A DNA stretch of 64,000 bases from Ochrobactrum sp. Marseille-Q0166 (GCF_014397025.1 NZ_JACJUO010000002.1:1167501-1231500), one strand, 5' to 3'; shown: positions 1 to 9,443, counted from the stretch's first letter. Translations and numbers: made by a program. Notes: generated by a model from the letters alone, not told the origin.

Positions 1-756
1 GTCGTAGCTATGAGCAGCGTTAATCGTTGCTACAAATTGCTTTGTTCTTTCTCGCGTGGGATTGACGAAAATATCATGCGCGCTGCCTGTTTCGACAATA
101 TTGCCTGATTCCAGAAACACGACATTTTGTGCAATTTTTGAAGCAAGGCGCAGGTCATGCGTCGCAATAACCATGGTTGTGCCTTCCTGTGCGAGCTTGC
201 TCAGTACGTCAACAACTTCAGAAGCAAGCTCAGGATCAAGAGCCGATGTCGGTTCATCACACAGAAGCACACGCGGAGAAGGTGCCAGTGCGCGTGCAAT
301 AGCAATGCGCTGCTGCTGTCCACCCGAAAGGGTCGATGGCCACGCATCGGCTTTATGTGCCATGCCGACTTTTTTCAGTAACTCCATCGCGCATTCTTGC
401 GCTTTTGCCTTGGGCCATTTGAGAACCGTGACCAATCCTTCCATAACATTCTGGATAGCGGTCTGATGCGGAAAAAGCTGGAAATTCTGAAATACCATGC
501 CGGTTTGACGGCGGATCGACTGGATTGCTTGCCAGCTTGGCTTGCGGTCGGGATCGAGTGTTATGCTCTGGCCGCCGAGCGTCAGTGTGCCGGAGGTGGG
601 GATTTCGAGTAGATTGATGCAGCGCAGCAGCGTGCTTTTACCACCACCTGACGGGCCAACCAGCGCTGTGACAGTCCCTTCGGCAATCTTAACATTGATA
701 TCATTGAGAATTACAACATTATCAAAGCTTTTGAAGATGTTTTTCAACTCGATCAT
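1..756 (-). CDS. Polar amino acid ABC transporter ATP-binding subunit (3' end beyond window)
   Basis: Cytoplasmic ATPase that powers amino acid import. From the ATG at 756 the frame stays open for 252 codons to the left edge, so only a few C-terminal residues of a usual 250-260 can be missing. Walker A GPSGGGKST lies near residue 34, and the signature LSGGQQQR and Walker B VLLCDEP followed by TSALDPE are intact. The ATG overlaps the permease stop as ATGA, indicating translational coupling. With the permease and binding protein to the right it forms a single-permease GlnQ/TcyN-like importer. The substrate cannot be read from this subunit. Confidence 0.93.
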   Translation of the reverse strand, partial: MIELKNIFKSFDNVVILNDINVKIAEGTVTALVGPSGGGKSTLLRCINLLEIPTSGTLTLGGQSITLDPDRKPSWQAIQSIRRQTGMVFQNFQLFPHQTAIQNVMEGLVTVLKWPKAKAQECAMELLKKVGMAHKADAWPSTLSGGQQQRIAIARALAPSPRVLLCDEPTSALDPELASEVVDVLSKLAQEGTTMVIATHDLRLASKIAQNVVFLESGNIVETGSAHDIFVNPTRERTKQFVATINAAHSYD

Positions 757-1433
757 GAATTTGTCTCCAGTGTTCCGCCATAGCGTCTAAAACGCTTTTC
801 AAGCCGTCCCTGAAGGTTGGACAGGATCGTGCTGAGCACCAAATAAATGAGCGCGGCTTCAATATAAAGGACAAGCGGCTCATAAGTGGTTGCAACGATA
901 CGCTGCGCTGACTGGAACAGTTCAGGCACCGTAATTGCTGCAGCAAGGGATGTATCTTTTACCAGCGAGATGAAGGTGTTTGACAATGGCGGAACCGCGG
1001 TGCGCGTCGCCTGAGGTAATACTGTGCGTGTTAGCGCCTGACGCCAGCTCATGCCGATCGAATAAGCCGCTTCCCACTGACCTTTCGGAACAGCAGAAAT
1101 TACCGCACGAATGACTTCAGAACTGTAAGCGCCAACATTGAGGGAGAAGCCGATGACGGCCGCAGTGAAGGCATCAAGATAAATACCGGCGCTCGGTAGT
1201 CCGTAGAAAATGACGAAGAGCTGCACCAACATCGGGGTGCCGCGGAAAATCCAGACATAAAAACGCGCGACAAGCGATGCCCAGATGGGTGCAAACAACC
1301 GTACAAGTGCTGTAAGCAATCCGAGTGACAGCCCAAAAATGAAAGACAAAATTGTCAGTGGGATGGTGAACTTGATCCCGGCCCAAAGCAGGGTGGGCAG
1401 GGAATCCGCCATGAGTTGAAGCCAGTAGGGCAC
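753..1433 (-). CDS. Polar amino acid ABC transporter permease
   Basis: Inner-membrane permease of the HisM/GlnP (TcyL-like) family, 226 aa, the normal length. Hydrophobic segments alternate with short loops, and the family's EAA-type loop is visible around GQWEAAYSIGMSWRQAL (about residues 138-154). The predicted start is GTG at 1433, preceded by AAGGA at nine bases. It lies downstream of the binding-protein gene, separated by a strong hairpin, and overlaps the ATPase gene by four bases. Expected to form a homodimer with two ATPase subunits. Family assignment is secure; substrate is inferred from the binding protein. Confidence 0.92.
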   Translation of the reverse strand: MPYWLQLMADSLPTLLWAGIKFTIPLTILSFIFGLSLGLLTALVRLFAPIWASLVARFYVWIFRGTPMLVQLFVIFYGLPSAGIYLDAFTAAVIGFSLNVGAYSSEVIRAVISAVPKGQWEAAYSIGMSWRQALTRTVLPQATRTAVPPLSNTFISLVKDTSLAAAITVPELFQSAQRIVATTYEPLVLYIEAALIYLVLSTILSNLQGRLEKRFRRYGGTLETNS

Positions 1434-1500
1434 GTCTCGAATTCCTTAGTTGGAATAGGTCCTGAACACTGAATTATCAGGAAGTAACATATACATCATG

Positions 1501-1533
1501 AAAGAAAGCCGGAAACGGGTTCCGGCTTTCTTT
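1501..1533 (-). terminator. Intra-operon hairpin between binding protein and permease
   Basis: A perfect 14-bp inverted repeat (1501-1514 and 1520-1533) with a 5-base loop lies just after the binding-protein gene. On the minus strand it ends in a short T run. Such hairpins commonly let the binding protein be made in excess over the membrane subunits by partial termination or 3'-end protection. Confidence 0.75.
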
Positions 1534-1551
1534 AAACGCACTATCCAGAGC

Positions 1552-2325
1552 TTACTTTGAAACGTCTTGACCAAAATATTTCTGCGAAATCTTGTCGTAA
1601 GTACCCTCAGCTTTGATTTCGTCGAGAGCCTTGTTGATGGCACCAACGAGATCGTCATCGCCCTTGCGAACGATAATACCGGAAGCAGTAGCATTTTCCT
1701 GTTCGGCAACGACTTTCACAGGAGCATCTGGCTGCTGCTTCTTGAAGTCCAGGAAGGAAAGGCTGTCATTAAGCGTCGCATCCGCGCGGCCAGTCAGAAC
1801 AAGCTGAATAGACTGGTCGAAGCCGTCTGTTGCTACCAGTTCAGCACCGGCTTCAGTTGCAAGCTTGCCGTAGTTGCTTGTTAGTGACTGTGCGGCTTTC
1901 TTGCCCTTCAGATCAGCAAAATCCTTTATGGTATCGTTCTTGTCGTTGACGATAAGTACGACCTTGGAAACGATATAAGGATTTGAGAAGTTGAACTTCT
2001 TTTGACGTTCTTCAGTGATGCCGACCTGATTGATCACAGCATCATAACGGTTGGCGTCCAGCCCAGCAATCAGGCCGTCCCACTTGCCTTCTACGAACTC
2101 AGGCTTAACGCCAAGCTTGGCAGCGACAGCTTCGCCGATCTCCACATCAAAGCCCACGAGCTTGTTGTCTTTGTCGTGGAAGGTGAATGGCGCATAGGTG
2201 CCTTCTGTGCCGATCTTTAGAACGCCCGCTGACTTGATGGCGTCAAGATTCTCGCCTGCCATAGCGGTAGAGAAGAGTGTTGCCTGGAGAACGCCGACTG
2301 TTGCGAGGATTTTTGCGAACTTCAT
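1552..2325 (-). CDS. Polar amino acid (cystine-like) ABC transporter substrate-binding protein
   Basis: Periplasmic binding protein of the SBP_bac_3 family (FliY/TcyJ-like), about 257 aa. A signal peptide ends near STAMA, followed by the typical KSAGVLKIGTEGTYAPF entry into lobe 1 and the GFDVEIGEAVAAKLG helix. The ATG at 2325 is preferred over an in-frame GTG at 2337 because AGGTGA lies eight bases before the ATG. It heads the importer operon. Cystine or cysteine is the likeliest ligand from overall resemblance, but other polar amino acids are possible. Confidence 0.9.
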   Translation of the reverse strand: MKFAKILATVGVLQATLFSTAMAGENLDAIKSAGVLKIGTEGTYAPFTFHDKDNKLVGFDVEIGEAVAAKLGVKPEFVEGKWDGLIAGLDANRYDAVINQVGITEERQKKFNFSNPYIVSKVVLIVNDKNDTIKDFADLKGKKAAQSLTSNYGKLATEAGAELVATDGFDQSIQLVLTGRADATLNDSLSFLDFKKQQPDAPVKVVAEQENATASGIIVRKGDDDLVGAINKALDEIKAEGTYDKISQKYFGQDVSK

Positions 2326-2424
2326 TTGTAAGGTCACCTGTAAAAAATATTCGATGAGATTAAAATACAGGAATTATTTTCTAATGATGCGTCGAAAATG
2401 ACTGAATGAACACTATTAGGAAAA

Positions 2425-2456
2425 ATTCCTTCTAAATTTTCAAATTTAGAAGGAAT
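2425..2456 (-). terminator. AT-rich hairpin ending the siderophore importer operon
   Basis: A perfect 15-bp inverted repeat (2425-2439 and 2442-2456) with a 2-base centre. On the minus strand, downstream of the ATPase gene that ends at 2503, the stem is followed by a T run, fitting an intrinsic terminator despite the AT-rich stem. It also lies in the promoter region of the binding-protein gene starting at 2325, so a dual role is possible. The arms contain TTCTAAATTT, a string seen again near 9525 upstream of the siderophore receptor. Confidence 0.6.
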
Positions 2457-2502
2457 ATGAATCCGTATAGGGGTGAATTGTAATTTTTGGTTCTAGTCGG
2501 GT

Positions 2503-3261
2503 TTAAAGATAGTAAATGCAGATGCGATTGCCGCCAATGGTTTCGACGGCAATTTCCATCTCATAAATATCGCGCAGAATGTGCGGCTGAATGAGTTCTT
2601 CCGGCGATCCCTGATGCACCACCTTGCCCTTGCGCATGGCAACGATATGGTCAGAATAGCAGGATGCGAAATTGATGTCGTGCAGCACCAGTACGACGGT
2701 CTTGCCCAGTTCATTCGCCGCACGCCGCAGCAGTTTCATCATCGAAGCCGAGTGCTTCATGTCGAGATTGTTGAGCGGCTCGTCTAGCAGTACATAATCT
2801 GTGTTTTGGCACAGAACCATTGCAACGAATGCGCGCTGTCGTTGCCCACCGGAAAGCTCATCGAGAAAGCGGTCGCCTAATTCTTCAAGTCCGAGATAGC
2901 CGATTGACTGATCAACGTGGGTAAGGTCTTCGCGTGTCGGGCGGCCTTTTGAATGCGGATAACGCCCAAAAGTCACGAGATCCCGCACGGTGAGACGCGA
3001 ATTAATGGCATTGTCCTGCCTTAAAATTGAAAGCCTTTTTGCTAGCACATCACCCGATGTAGTCGATACATCCAGCCCATCAATGATGACGCGACCCTTA
3101 TCCATGGGAAGCAAACGGCTGACCATCGAAAGCAGAGTGGATTTTCCGGCACCATTGGGTCCGATAATCGAGGTAATGCCGCGTGCAGGCAATTCCAGCG
3201 TTACATCATCAACGACGACCGCATCACGATAGGATTTACTGACCTGGTTTATTTCGATCAA
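2503..3261 (-). CDS. Iron-siderophore ABC transporter ATP-binding protein (FatE/YclP-like)
   Basis: ATPase of an iron-siderophore importer, 252 aa. Walker A GPNGAGKST begins near residue 34, the signature LSGGQRQR near 136 and Walker B YVLLDEP near 156; the H-loop VLHD is present. The start is TTG at 3261, overlapping the preceding permease stop and preceded by GGGGA at eight bases; no ATG fits. It is the last gene of the receptor-esterase-FatBDC-E run. Sequence type resembles FatE/YclP (anguibactin/petrobactin-type importers) more than FepC, which is a family-level inference. Confidence 0.9.
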   Translation of the reverse strand: MIEINQVSKSYRDAVVVDDVTLELPARGITSIIGPNGAGKSTLLSMVSRLLPMDKGRVIIDGLDVSTTSGDVLAKRLSILRQDNAINSRLTVRDLVTFGRYPHSKGRPTREDLTHVDQSIGYLGLEELGDRFLDELSGGQRQRAFVAMVLCQNTDYVLLDEPLNNLDMKHSASMMKLLRRAANELGKTVVLVLHDINFASCYSDHIVAMRKGKVVHQGSPEELIQPHILRDIYEMEIAVETIGGNRICIYYL

Positions 3262-4211
3262 CGTGCGTTTCCCCTGACGAGAAGGATGATAAAGACGAGC
3301 CCGCCCAGAAACTCGATAATGACACTGAGCGCGGTATTGAACGAGAAGACGCGCTCAAGAATGGTTTGTCCGCCGACAATGCAGAGGATTGCCAGCAATA
3401 TGGCAATGGGCAGCACGATTCGATGCTTGGATGTGCCCGCAATCATGTAAGCCAGATTGGCGACGAGCAGGCCGAAGAAGGTGATCGGGCCAACGAGGGC
3501 AGTCGAGACTGAAACTAGGATCGTGACGATCAGCAGAATGCGATGCACAACACGGCTATGATCGACACCCAAATTTATTGCAGGATCGCGTCCAAGCGAT
3601 AAAACATCAAAGACATTGAGAAAACGCAGGCCGTAAAGCGTGACCACCGCCACGATAATTGCTGCGAGCAATAAAATATCGGCGTTGACGCTGTTGAAGC
3701 TTGCAAAAAAGCGGTCCTGAAGTACGGCGAATTCGTTCGGATCGATCATGCGCTGCATGAGGTTCGACAGGCTTCGGAAGAAGACACCAAACACAATGCC
3801 GACGAGCATAACCAGATGCAGACTGCGCGCAGCACCCGAAAACAGCCAAGCATAAAGTGTGCTGGCAAACATCACCATGATTGCCGTCTCGGCGAAGAAG
3901 CGGCCATTCGGACCGATCCCGTTTACATGGATAGCGCCAAAGGCGAAAACTGCAAAAGTCTGGATCAGGATATAAAGCGCATCGAACCCCATGATGGAGG
4001 GCGTGAGAATGCGGTTATTGGTGACGGTCTGAAACAGCACTGTTGAGACAGCAATCGAATAGGCGACCAGCACCATAGCCGCAAGCTTGATCCCTCGGAA
4101 GGTAAGAATGAAAGACCAGCTGCCTTTTGCTCCCAGCGTCATGAAGGCTGCGCAGGAAATAATGACGAGGATTGCAAGAAGCGTGATGGTGACGCGGGGA
4201 CGTTTAAGCAA
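3258..4211 (-). CDS. Iron-siderophore ABC transporter permease (FatC/YclO-like)
   Basis: FecCD-family inner-membrane permease, 317 aa, with eight or more hydrophobic segments. The C-terminal half contains the LGRDPAINLGVD and GPITFFGLLVANLAYMI regions typical of the family. Start TTG at 4211 overlaps the upstream permease gene by eight bases and has GGGGA seven bases ahead. It should form a heterodimer with the neighbouring permease, energised by the ATPase at 2503-3261. Confidence 0.9.
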   Translation of the reverse strand: MLKRPRVTITLLAILVIISCAAFMTLGAKGSWSFILTFRGIKLAAMVLVAYSIAVSTVLFQTVTNNRILTPSIMGFDALYILIQTFAVFAFGAIHVNGIGPNGRFFAETAIMVMFASTLYAWLFSGAARSLHLVMLVGIVFGVFFRSLSNLMQRMIDPNEFAVLQDRFFASFNSVNADILLLAAIIVAVVTLYGLRFLNVFDVLSLGRDPAINLGVDHSRVVHRILLIVTILVSVSTALVGPITFFGLLVANLAYMIAGTSKHRIVLPIAILLAILCIVGGQTILERVFSFNTALSVIIEFLGGLVFIILLVRGNAR

Positions 4212-5208
4212 GGCGTGATCCCCGACGCAAAAGCAGATAGAGGAAGATCGCGCTGCCGACCACGCCCATCATTGTGCCGATGGGAATTTCATAGGGAAAG
4301 CGGATGAGGCGTCCGACAATATCGCAGGCAAGCACAAGTCCAGAACCCAGCACGGCCACCCATGGCACAGCACGGCGCATATTATCGCCAATGAACATGC
4401 TGACTACATTGGGCACAATAAGGCCCAGAAACGGTATCATGCCAACCGTCACAACGACGCTGGCGCTGACCATAGACACGATCACTAGCCCGAGCGTTAC
4501 GACACGGCGATAGTTTAGGCCCAGATTGGTTGTGAAATCTTCGCCCATGCCTGCAACCGTGAACCGATCAGCCGCAATATAGGCAATGACGGTGAGGGCG
4601 AATGAAAGATAGAGCAGTTCATAGCGTCCACGCAGGACGCCCGAGAAATCGCCCGTTGTCCAGGAATTGAGTGCTTGTAGCAGATCATAACGATAGGCGA
4701 TGAAGGTCGTTACGGCGCTGATTACGCCGCCCAGCATGATGCCGACAAGTGGCACCACGAGTACCGAACGCAATGGAATGCTGCGCAGGATGCGCAGAAA
4801 AAGGGCTGTACCAGCAAGGGCTGTAACGGATGCCACCAACATCTTACCGAAAACCGATGTGTCGGGCGCAAACAGAATGACCAGCAGAATGCCGAGACTT
4901 GCAGATTCAACCGTACCGGCTGTTGATGGCTCAACAAAACGATTTCGGGTCAGCATCTGCATGATCATTCCCGCCACCGCCATCGACATACCTGCAAGAA
5001 TGATCGCAAGCGTACGCGGTATGCGGCTGATCAACAGAACTTCTGCCGCACGATCGGTGCTACCCGCGCTAAACAGCGTGCTGAGCGATACATCGCTGAC
5101 GCCGATAAACAAGCTGATAAAAGCCAGTATGACGACAACAACTATAGCTGCGGCGAGTGCCTTCACGCTTAATTCCCGTTCTCTTGCCTTGTCGTGAAGT
5201 CGGGCCAC
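4204..5208 (-). CDS. Iron-siderophore ABC transporter permease (FatD/YclN-like)
   Basis: FecCD-family permease, 334 aa as listed. Family motifs include GLNYRRVVTLGL and GMIPFLGLIVPNVVSM. The outermost start is GTG at 5208, but it lies inside an inverted repeat (5201-5206 with 5218-5223) and lacks a clear ribosome site. A second GTG at 5166 sits just before the first membrane helix and is an equally good start. The hairpin separates this gene from the binding protein upstream and may reduce permease expression. Confidence 0.88.
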   Translation of the reverse strand: MARLHDKARERELSVKALAAAIVVVVILAFISLFIGVSDVSLSTLFSAGSTDRAAEVLLISRIPRTLAIILAGMSMAVAGMIMQMLTRNRFVEPSTAGTVESASLGILLVILFAPDTSVFGKMLVASVTALAGTALFLRILRSIPLRSVLVVPLVGIMLGGVISAVTTFIAYRYDLLQALNSWTTGDFSGVLRGRYELLYLSFALTVIAYIAADRFTVAGMGEDFTTNLGLNYRRVVTLGLVIVSMVSASVVVTVGMIPFLGLIVPNVVSMFIGDNMRRAVPWVAVLGSGLVLACDIVGRLIRFPYEIPIGTMMGVVGSAIFLYLLLRRGSRLA

Positions 5209-5244
5209 AAATTGTGCGGCCCGAAATGACTGGGTCAGAAGATA

Positions 5245-6174
5245 CTATTTCGATTTGTCAAAAGCCGCTGAAAGCTGCTGGATCGTGTTGTGCAGTGCAC
5301 CAAGGCCGCCGCCGACGAGATACCAGTTCTGCGCGTTCAGATAGACGACCTGATCGTTCTTCCAGGCGTTAGTCTGGCGTACGAGTTCATTATCGAGCAA
5401 TTGCTTGGCGGAAGTGCCTTCACGACCGATGGCTGCATCGCGGTCGAGTACGAAAAGCCAATCAGGATTGGTTTCAAGAATGAATTCCGAGCTGACTGGT
5501 TGACCGTGATTGCCGACGGAAAGATCGGGCGCGGCGGGGTCAACGCCGAAACTGTCATGCAGAACACCAAAGCGTGAACCCGGACCATAGGCGCTGATTT
5601 TACCGCCGGAAGTCAGGATCATCAGACCCTTGCCTTTGCCCTTGGTCTTTTCTTTCAGTGCTGCGAGTTCGCTGTTGAGCTTGTCCACCTCAGCCTTGGC
5701 TTCCGTTTCCTTGCCAAAAATCTGACCCAACTTTTCGATATTGGCTTCGGTGCCGGAAATGAATTCCTTGGCTGGAACAGTCAGATCGATGGTCGGTGCA
5801 ATCTTTGCGAGCTCACCATATTTAGCAGCCGAGCGGCCTCCGACAATGATCAGGTCTGGTTCGGCTGCATTGACAGCTTCGTAGTCAGGTTCAAAAAGCG
5901 TGCCGACTTTGGTGTAATCTGCGCCGTCGTATTTCTTGAGGTATTCTGGATAAGCGATGCTGCCGGGGACGCCAATGATCTTCACACCAAGACGGTCAAG
6001 ATTGTCGAGCGTCGCGAAATCGAACACCACGACTTTTTCAGGATTTGTCGCAACCGTTGTTTCGCCTTGGGCGTGTTTGACTGCCACATCAGCAGCGTTC
6101 GCGCTCGAGGCCAGAGCTGTGGCAACAAGCGCTGCGCCAAACACACGGGAAAAATGTCGGCTGAATTTCAGCAT
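5245..6174 (-). CDS. Siderophore-binding periplasmic protein (FatB/YclQ-like)
   Basis: Periplasmic helical-backbone binding protein (PF01497 type), about 309 aa. The signal peptide ends near ASSANA; VVVFDFATLDNLDRLG, EPDYEAVNAAEPDLIIVGGR and a C-terminal LGALHNTIQQL stretch fit the family. No lipobox is visible, as expected for a Gram-negative form. ATG at 6174 is preferred over TTG at 6195 because AGGA lies nine bases before it. It passes ferric siderophore from the receptor at 7206-9443 to the permeases downstream. Confidence 0.9.
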   Translation of the reverse strand: MLKFSRHFSRVFGAALVATALASSANAADVAVKHAQGETTVATNPEKVVVFDFATLDNLDRLGVKIIGVPGSIAYPEYLKKYDGADYTKVGTLFEPDYEAVNAAEPDLIIVGGRSAAKYGELAKIAPTIDLTVPAKEFISGTEANIEKLGQIFGKETEAKAEVDKLNSELAALKEKTKGKGKGLMILTSGGKISAYGPGSRFGVLHDSFGVDPAAPDLSVGNHGQPVSSEFILETNPDWLFVLDRDAAIGREGTSAKQLLDNELVRQTNAWKNDQVVYLNAQNWYLVGGGLGALHNTIQQLSAAFDKSK

Positions 6175-6247
6175 GGCGTTCAATCCTTTCGTCAATCCTG
6201 TGCTTTATAGTCCGGTTTTCTTGTAGTCAAAGCCGGGAGACCACAAT

Positions 6248-7156
6248 TCAGTTATCTTGTTCGTCCGGGCTCTCTTTGAGCAGGATGAATTTCAAGCTGT
6301 CTTCGACCGCGAACGGGATCATTGAGCCGTGGCTTTCATTCTCAAAGCGGCGATAAGCAACCTCAAAGCCCGGAAGTTGTTTTAACTCGGTCTGAATATC
6401 GGCCCCAGACGGTCCGCCGCGCAACTTCTTCAGGCGTTCAGCATCTTCCTTTGACTGGCCTGGGCGTTCGCCGCGCTTGCCGGATGATTCAACAAGCAGT
6501 CGCATTGGCTTCGGATCGGCCTTGAACGTTTTCACAAACCGATCCTTATCGGTGAGAATCGAGCGTCCGTTCCACCAGATCGATGGATCTGCAGCAGCAT
6601 AAGTCTGAAATGAATCCGGATGATTGAAGAGTGCGTAAAGCGTGAAAAGGCCACCAAGAGAATGCCCGAAAAGAGCCTGCTTGTTCTTGTCGATATCAAA
6701 ACGTTTTTCGACTTCGGCTTTGACCTGATGGTCGATGAAATCGAAGAACGCGTCGCGACCGCCAGTTTTCGGAATATTGGTCTGAACAGGGATCAAGTCG
6801 TCAGGCGTCGGAGGCGTAAGATCAAAATAGCGCAGGCGGACGATTTCGTCCTTGTCTTCAGTCGGGTAGCCAATACCGACAAACACTGCGTTGAGCTGAG
6901 GGTTATCTTCCATCAGTTTCGCTGCGATGGGCAGCATCCGATTGCCATCGCTCATATAGACAACGGGAAAACCATTGGCAGGCGCCTTTTCAGCGGGTGC
7001 CGCCACGAAAATCCGATAGTCGATGCCGTTCGCCTGCATGTCAAAAGAGTCGACTTGCGGCTGTCCAGCATATGCAGAGGCGTTCACGAGAATGCTTCCG
7101 AACATGAAGCAAACCTTCAACAATACGTTCTTTGTCTTGCCCACGCGAGCACCCAT
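6248..7156 (-). CDS. Periplasmic alpha/beta-hydrolase, probable siderophore esterase (IroE/Fes-type)
   Basis: Putative esterase-family hydrolase, about 302 aa from ATG 7156 (an in-frame TTG lies at 7177; neither has a strong ribosome site). A basic and hydrophobic leader ending near NASAYA suggests export. The nucleophile elbow GHSLGG lies near residue 163, and a late HGSM supplies a candidate catalytic His. It lies between the TonB receptor and the binding protein, matching the arrangement of trilactone esterases that linearise enterobactin-type siderophores. The siderophore itself is inferred, not shown. Confidence 0.82.
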   Translation of the reverse strand: MGARVGKTKNVLLKVCFMFGSILVNASAYAGQPQVDSFDMQANGIDYRIFVAAPAEKAPANGFPVVYMSDGNRMLPIAAKLMEDNPQLNAVFVGIGYPTEDKDEIVRLRYFDLTPPTPDDLIPVQTNIPKTGGRDAFFDFIDHQVKAEVEKRFDIDKNKQALFGHSLGGLFTLYALFNHPDSFQTYAAADPSIWWNGRSILTDKDRFVKTFKADPKPMRLLVESSGKRGERPGQSKEDAERLKKLRGGPSGADIQTELKQLPGFEVAYRRFENESHGSMIPFAVEDSLKFILLKESPDEQDN

Positions 7157-7168
7157 TCCATAAAGAAG

Positions 7169-7196
7169 TGACGCCAACCAAGATCAGCTGGCGTCA
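7169..7196 (-). terminator. Intercistronic hairpin between receptor and esterase genes
   Basis: An 8-bp inverted repeat TGACGCCA...TGGCGTCA with a 12-base spacer lies between the receptor stop and the esterase start. It has only a short pyrimidine tail (CTTCTTT) on the minus strand, so it may be an attenuator or mRNA-stability element rather than a full terminator. Confidence 0.4.
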
Positions 7197-7205
7197 TCAG
7201 GTATC

Positions 7206-9443
7206 TTAGAAGCGCGATGTCATGCCGAGCCAGAGACGACGGCCTTCGACCACGTTGTTGGTTTCATCCACAGTGACCTTCTTGTCGAAGATATTGTAGA
7301 CAGCAGCATTGAGCGTCACGTTTTCGCTGAACTCGTATGAACCACCGAAATCAAGCGTGGCATATCCCTTGTATTTGCGCGCAATGACTTGTCCGCGGCT
7401 GTTGTAGGCATAAGGTTCGCCGACTGTGCCGATACGAAGACCGGCATTGATTTCTGCACCGTGGTAATTCGCAGCCGTCCAAGCCGTTAAGCCATCTACG
7501 GGGGTATCCCAATCCGCGCGGATGCTACCCATGTGCTTTGGTGTGCGGGCCAACGGTAGGCCTGCATATTCACCAGTTTTCTGTTCGGAATGGGTGTAAG
7601 TATAATTTGCTCGCAGCTTGATCGTGTCTGTCGCTTCCCAATCCGCCGTCAGTTCAACGCCCTGAATGACAGCTTCATCGATGTTATAGCTGTAATAAAG
7701 AACGTAGTTAGGATCCTGATCCCAACGCAATGGCAAGCCTGTGTCGGGGTCATACTGGATGTTGCTGGCGATCTTGTCTTTGAAATCGGTGTAGAAGTAG
7801 GTCGCACCGAGGCGCAGTCCCTGTTGATTGTCCCAAAGCGCACTGGCTTCATAGCTTGTGCTCTTTTCCGGCTGAAGGTTTGGATCGCCGATAATCACGC
7901 CACAATTGCCGGTCGGGCCGTAAACACAGTTACCGCCACCGGTGGTGTAAGCGTAACCGGGCGCTATGGTGCGCAGTTCGGGCGCACGGAAACCAGTTGA
8001 AATACCGCCCTTAATGGTCAGCTGGTCAGTGGCGTGCCAGACGGCGTAGCCGCGAGGGCTCCAATGCGAACCGTAGATTTCGTGGTGATCCATACGCAGA
8101 CCGCCGGTAAGGGCGAAATCCGGTGTGATCCACCATTCATCTTCTGCAAAAAGCGCCCACTGCTTGATTGTGAACTGCTCGTCCAGACCCGTGCGTCGGC
8201 CCGGGTTCTGGTCTGTCAGTGTGCCTTCGATGAATTGGCCACCCGTTACGAGCGTATGGTTACCATATAGCTCGAACGGAGTGGTGAATTTGCCATCAAG
8301 CGTGGAATTGCGGATATGTGGCGAACGCAGGTTTTCTACGAATTCGCTACGTGCATTATTCCAGCTAAAATTTGTTCTTTCGGCCGTTTCTTGCATGAAC
8401 GAGAATTCGGAAGTCGTTGGACCCCAACGGCCAGTATGACTGATAGACCAATGGTTGCGGTCATTAAGATTGTAAGCATCAACAGGCGCAGTACTGTTGT
8501 TGGAGACTGGATTGATCGTGTTTCCGACCGAAGAGTCACGGCGCAAACGTGTTTTGCCTGCTTCAAAGACAATGTCGTGATCAGCATTTGGCGTGATGGT
8601 CACGCGACCAGTAATGTCTATATCTTTTTGCTCAGGCGTACCACTGATGATCTGGTCTTCCTGACGCTTCATTCCGCGTCCCCAGAGCTGTACGCCAACG
8701 AGGTTCGGTACAAGCGGGCCGGTTATGTAATAGGAGCCCTGATAGGAATTACCATACTTTGAATGCTGCTGAACAGTCGTATCGACGCTCAGCGAACCAC
8801 TCCACTTGTCTGCGACTTTTTTGGTAATGACGTTGATAACGCCACCCATCGCGTCCGAGCCGTAAAGCGACGACATTGGACCACGAATGACTTCAATACG
8901 CTCAATTGCGTTGGCTGGCGGCAGGAAACTCTGTTCGAAACCGGAATTGCCGTTGGTGCGCGCATCACGCGTGCTTTGGCGCTTTCCGTCAACGAGGATC
9001 AGCGTATAGGTTCCGGGAAGACCGCGAATGAAAATGTCGCGTTCAGCAGCGGCACCGGTGACAGCTACTCCCTGAACATCACGCAGCGCGTCACCAAGAT
9101 CACGATAAGCGCCTTTTTCGAGTTGTTCACCAGGCACGACCGAAATGCTGGCTGGCGCGTCAGTTATGTTCTGCTCAAAACCGGTAGCCGATACGACGAT
9201 CTGGTTTAGTGTGATGCCACCCTCAGCATTCACCTGTTCAGCGGCTTGCACTTCCGCCTGCTTCTTCTTCGCAGCCTCTTCTTCTGTTTTTGTTGCGGTT
9301 TGCGCAACGGAAACCGTCCCACTCAGAATAAGTGCCGTAGAAAGACAGGTGCCTGCCAGAATGGCTTTTGCGAAAAGCGATTTGCTGGCCAATTGCCTGT
9401 TCTGCGAGCCAATGACGCGCGATCCCCGAAACAAGCTGGTCAT
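7206..9443 (-). CDS. TonB-dependent catecholate siderophore receptor (FepA/PfeA/IroN-like)
   Basis: Outer-membrane receptor, about 745 aa. An extended signal region ends near VSVAQ. A TonB box-like stretch LNQIVVSATG follows, then the plug domain with GVAVTGAAAERDIFIRGLP and IERIEVIRGPMSSLYGSDA, and a beta barrel ending in the expected terminal Phe (GMTSRF). The ATG at 9443 is preceded by GGTGG; the longer frame uses a GTG at 9452. It heads the siderophore operon. FepA-type receptors bind catecholates such as enterobactin, so the ligand class is inferred from family. Iron regulation is expected, but no confident box was found. Confidence 0.92.
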   Translation of the reverse strand: MTSLFRGSRVIGSQNRQLASKSLFAKAILAGTCLSTALILSGTVSVAQTATKTEEEAAKKKQAEVQAAEQVNAEGGITLNQIVVSATGFEQNITDAPASISVVPGEQLEKGAYRDLGDALRDVQGVAVTGAAAERDIFIRGLPGTYTLILVDGKRQSTRDARTNGNSGFEQSFLPPANAIERIEVIRGPMSSLYGSDAMGGVINVITKKVADKWSGSLSVDTTVQQHSKYGNSYQGSYYITGPLVPNLVGVQLWGRGMKRQEDQIISGTPEQKDIDITGRVTITPNADHDIVFEAGKTRLRRDSSVGNTINPVSNNSTAPVDAYNLNDRNHWSISHTGRWGPTTSEFSFMQETAERTNFSWNNARSEFVENLRSPHIRNSTLDGKFTTPFELYGNHTLVTGGQFIEGTLTDQNPGRRTGLDEQFTIKQWALFAEDEWWITPDFALTGGLRMDHHEIYGSHWSPRGYAVWHATDQLTIKGGISTGFRAPELRTIAPGYAYTTGGGNCVYGPTGNCGVIIGDPNLQPEKSTSYEASALWDNQQGLRLGATYFYTDFKDKIASNIQYDPDTGLPLRWDQDPNYVLYYSYNIDEAVIQGVELTADWEATDTIKLRANYTYTHSEQKTGEYAGLPLARTPKHMGSIRADWDTPVDGLTAWTAANYHGAEINAGLRIGTVGEPYAYNSRGQVIARKYKGYATLDFGGSYEFSENVTLNAAVYNIFDKKVTVDETNNVVEGRRLWLGMTSRF

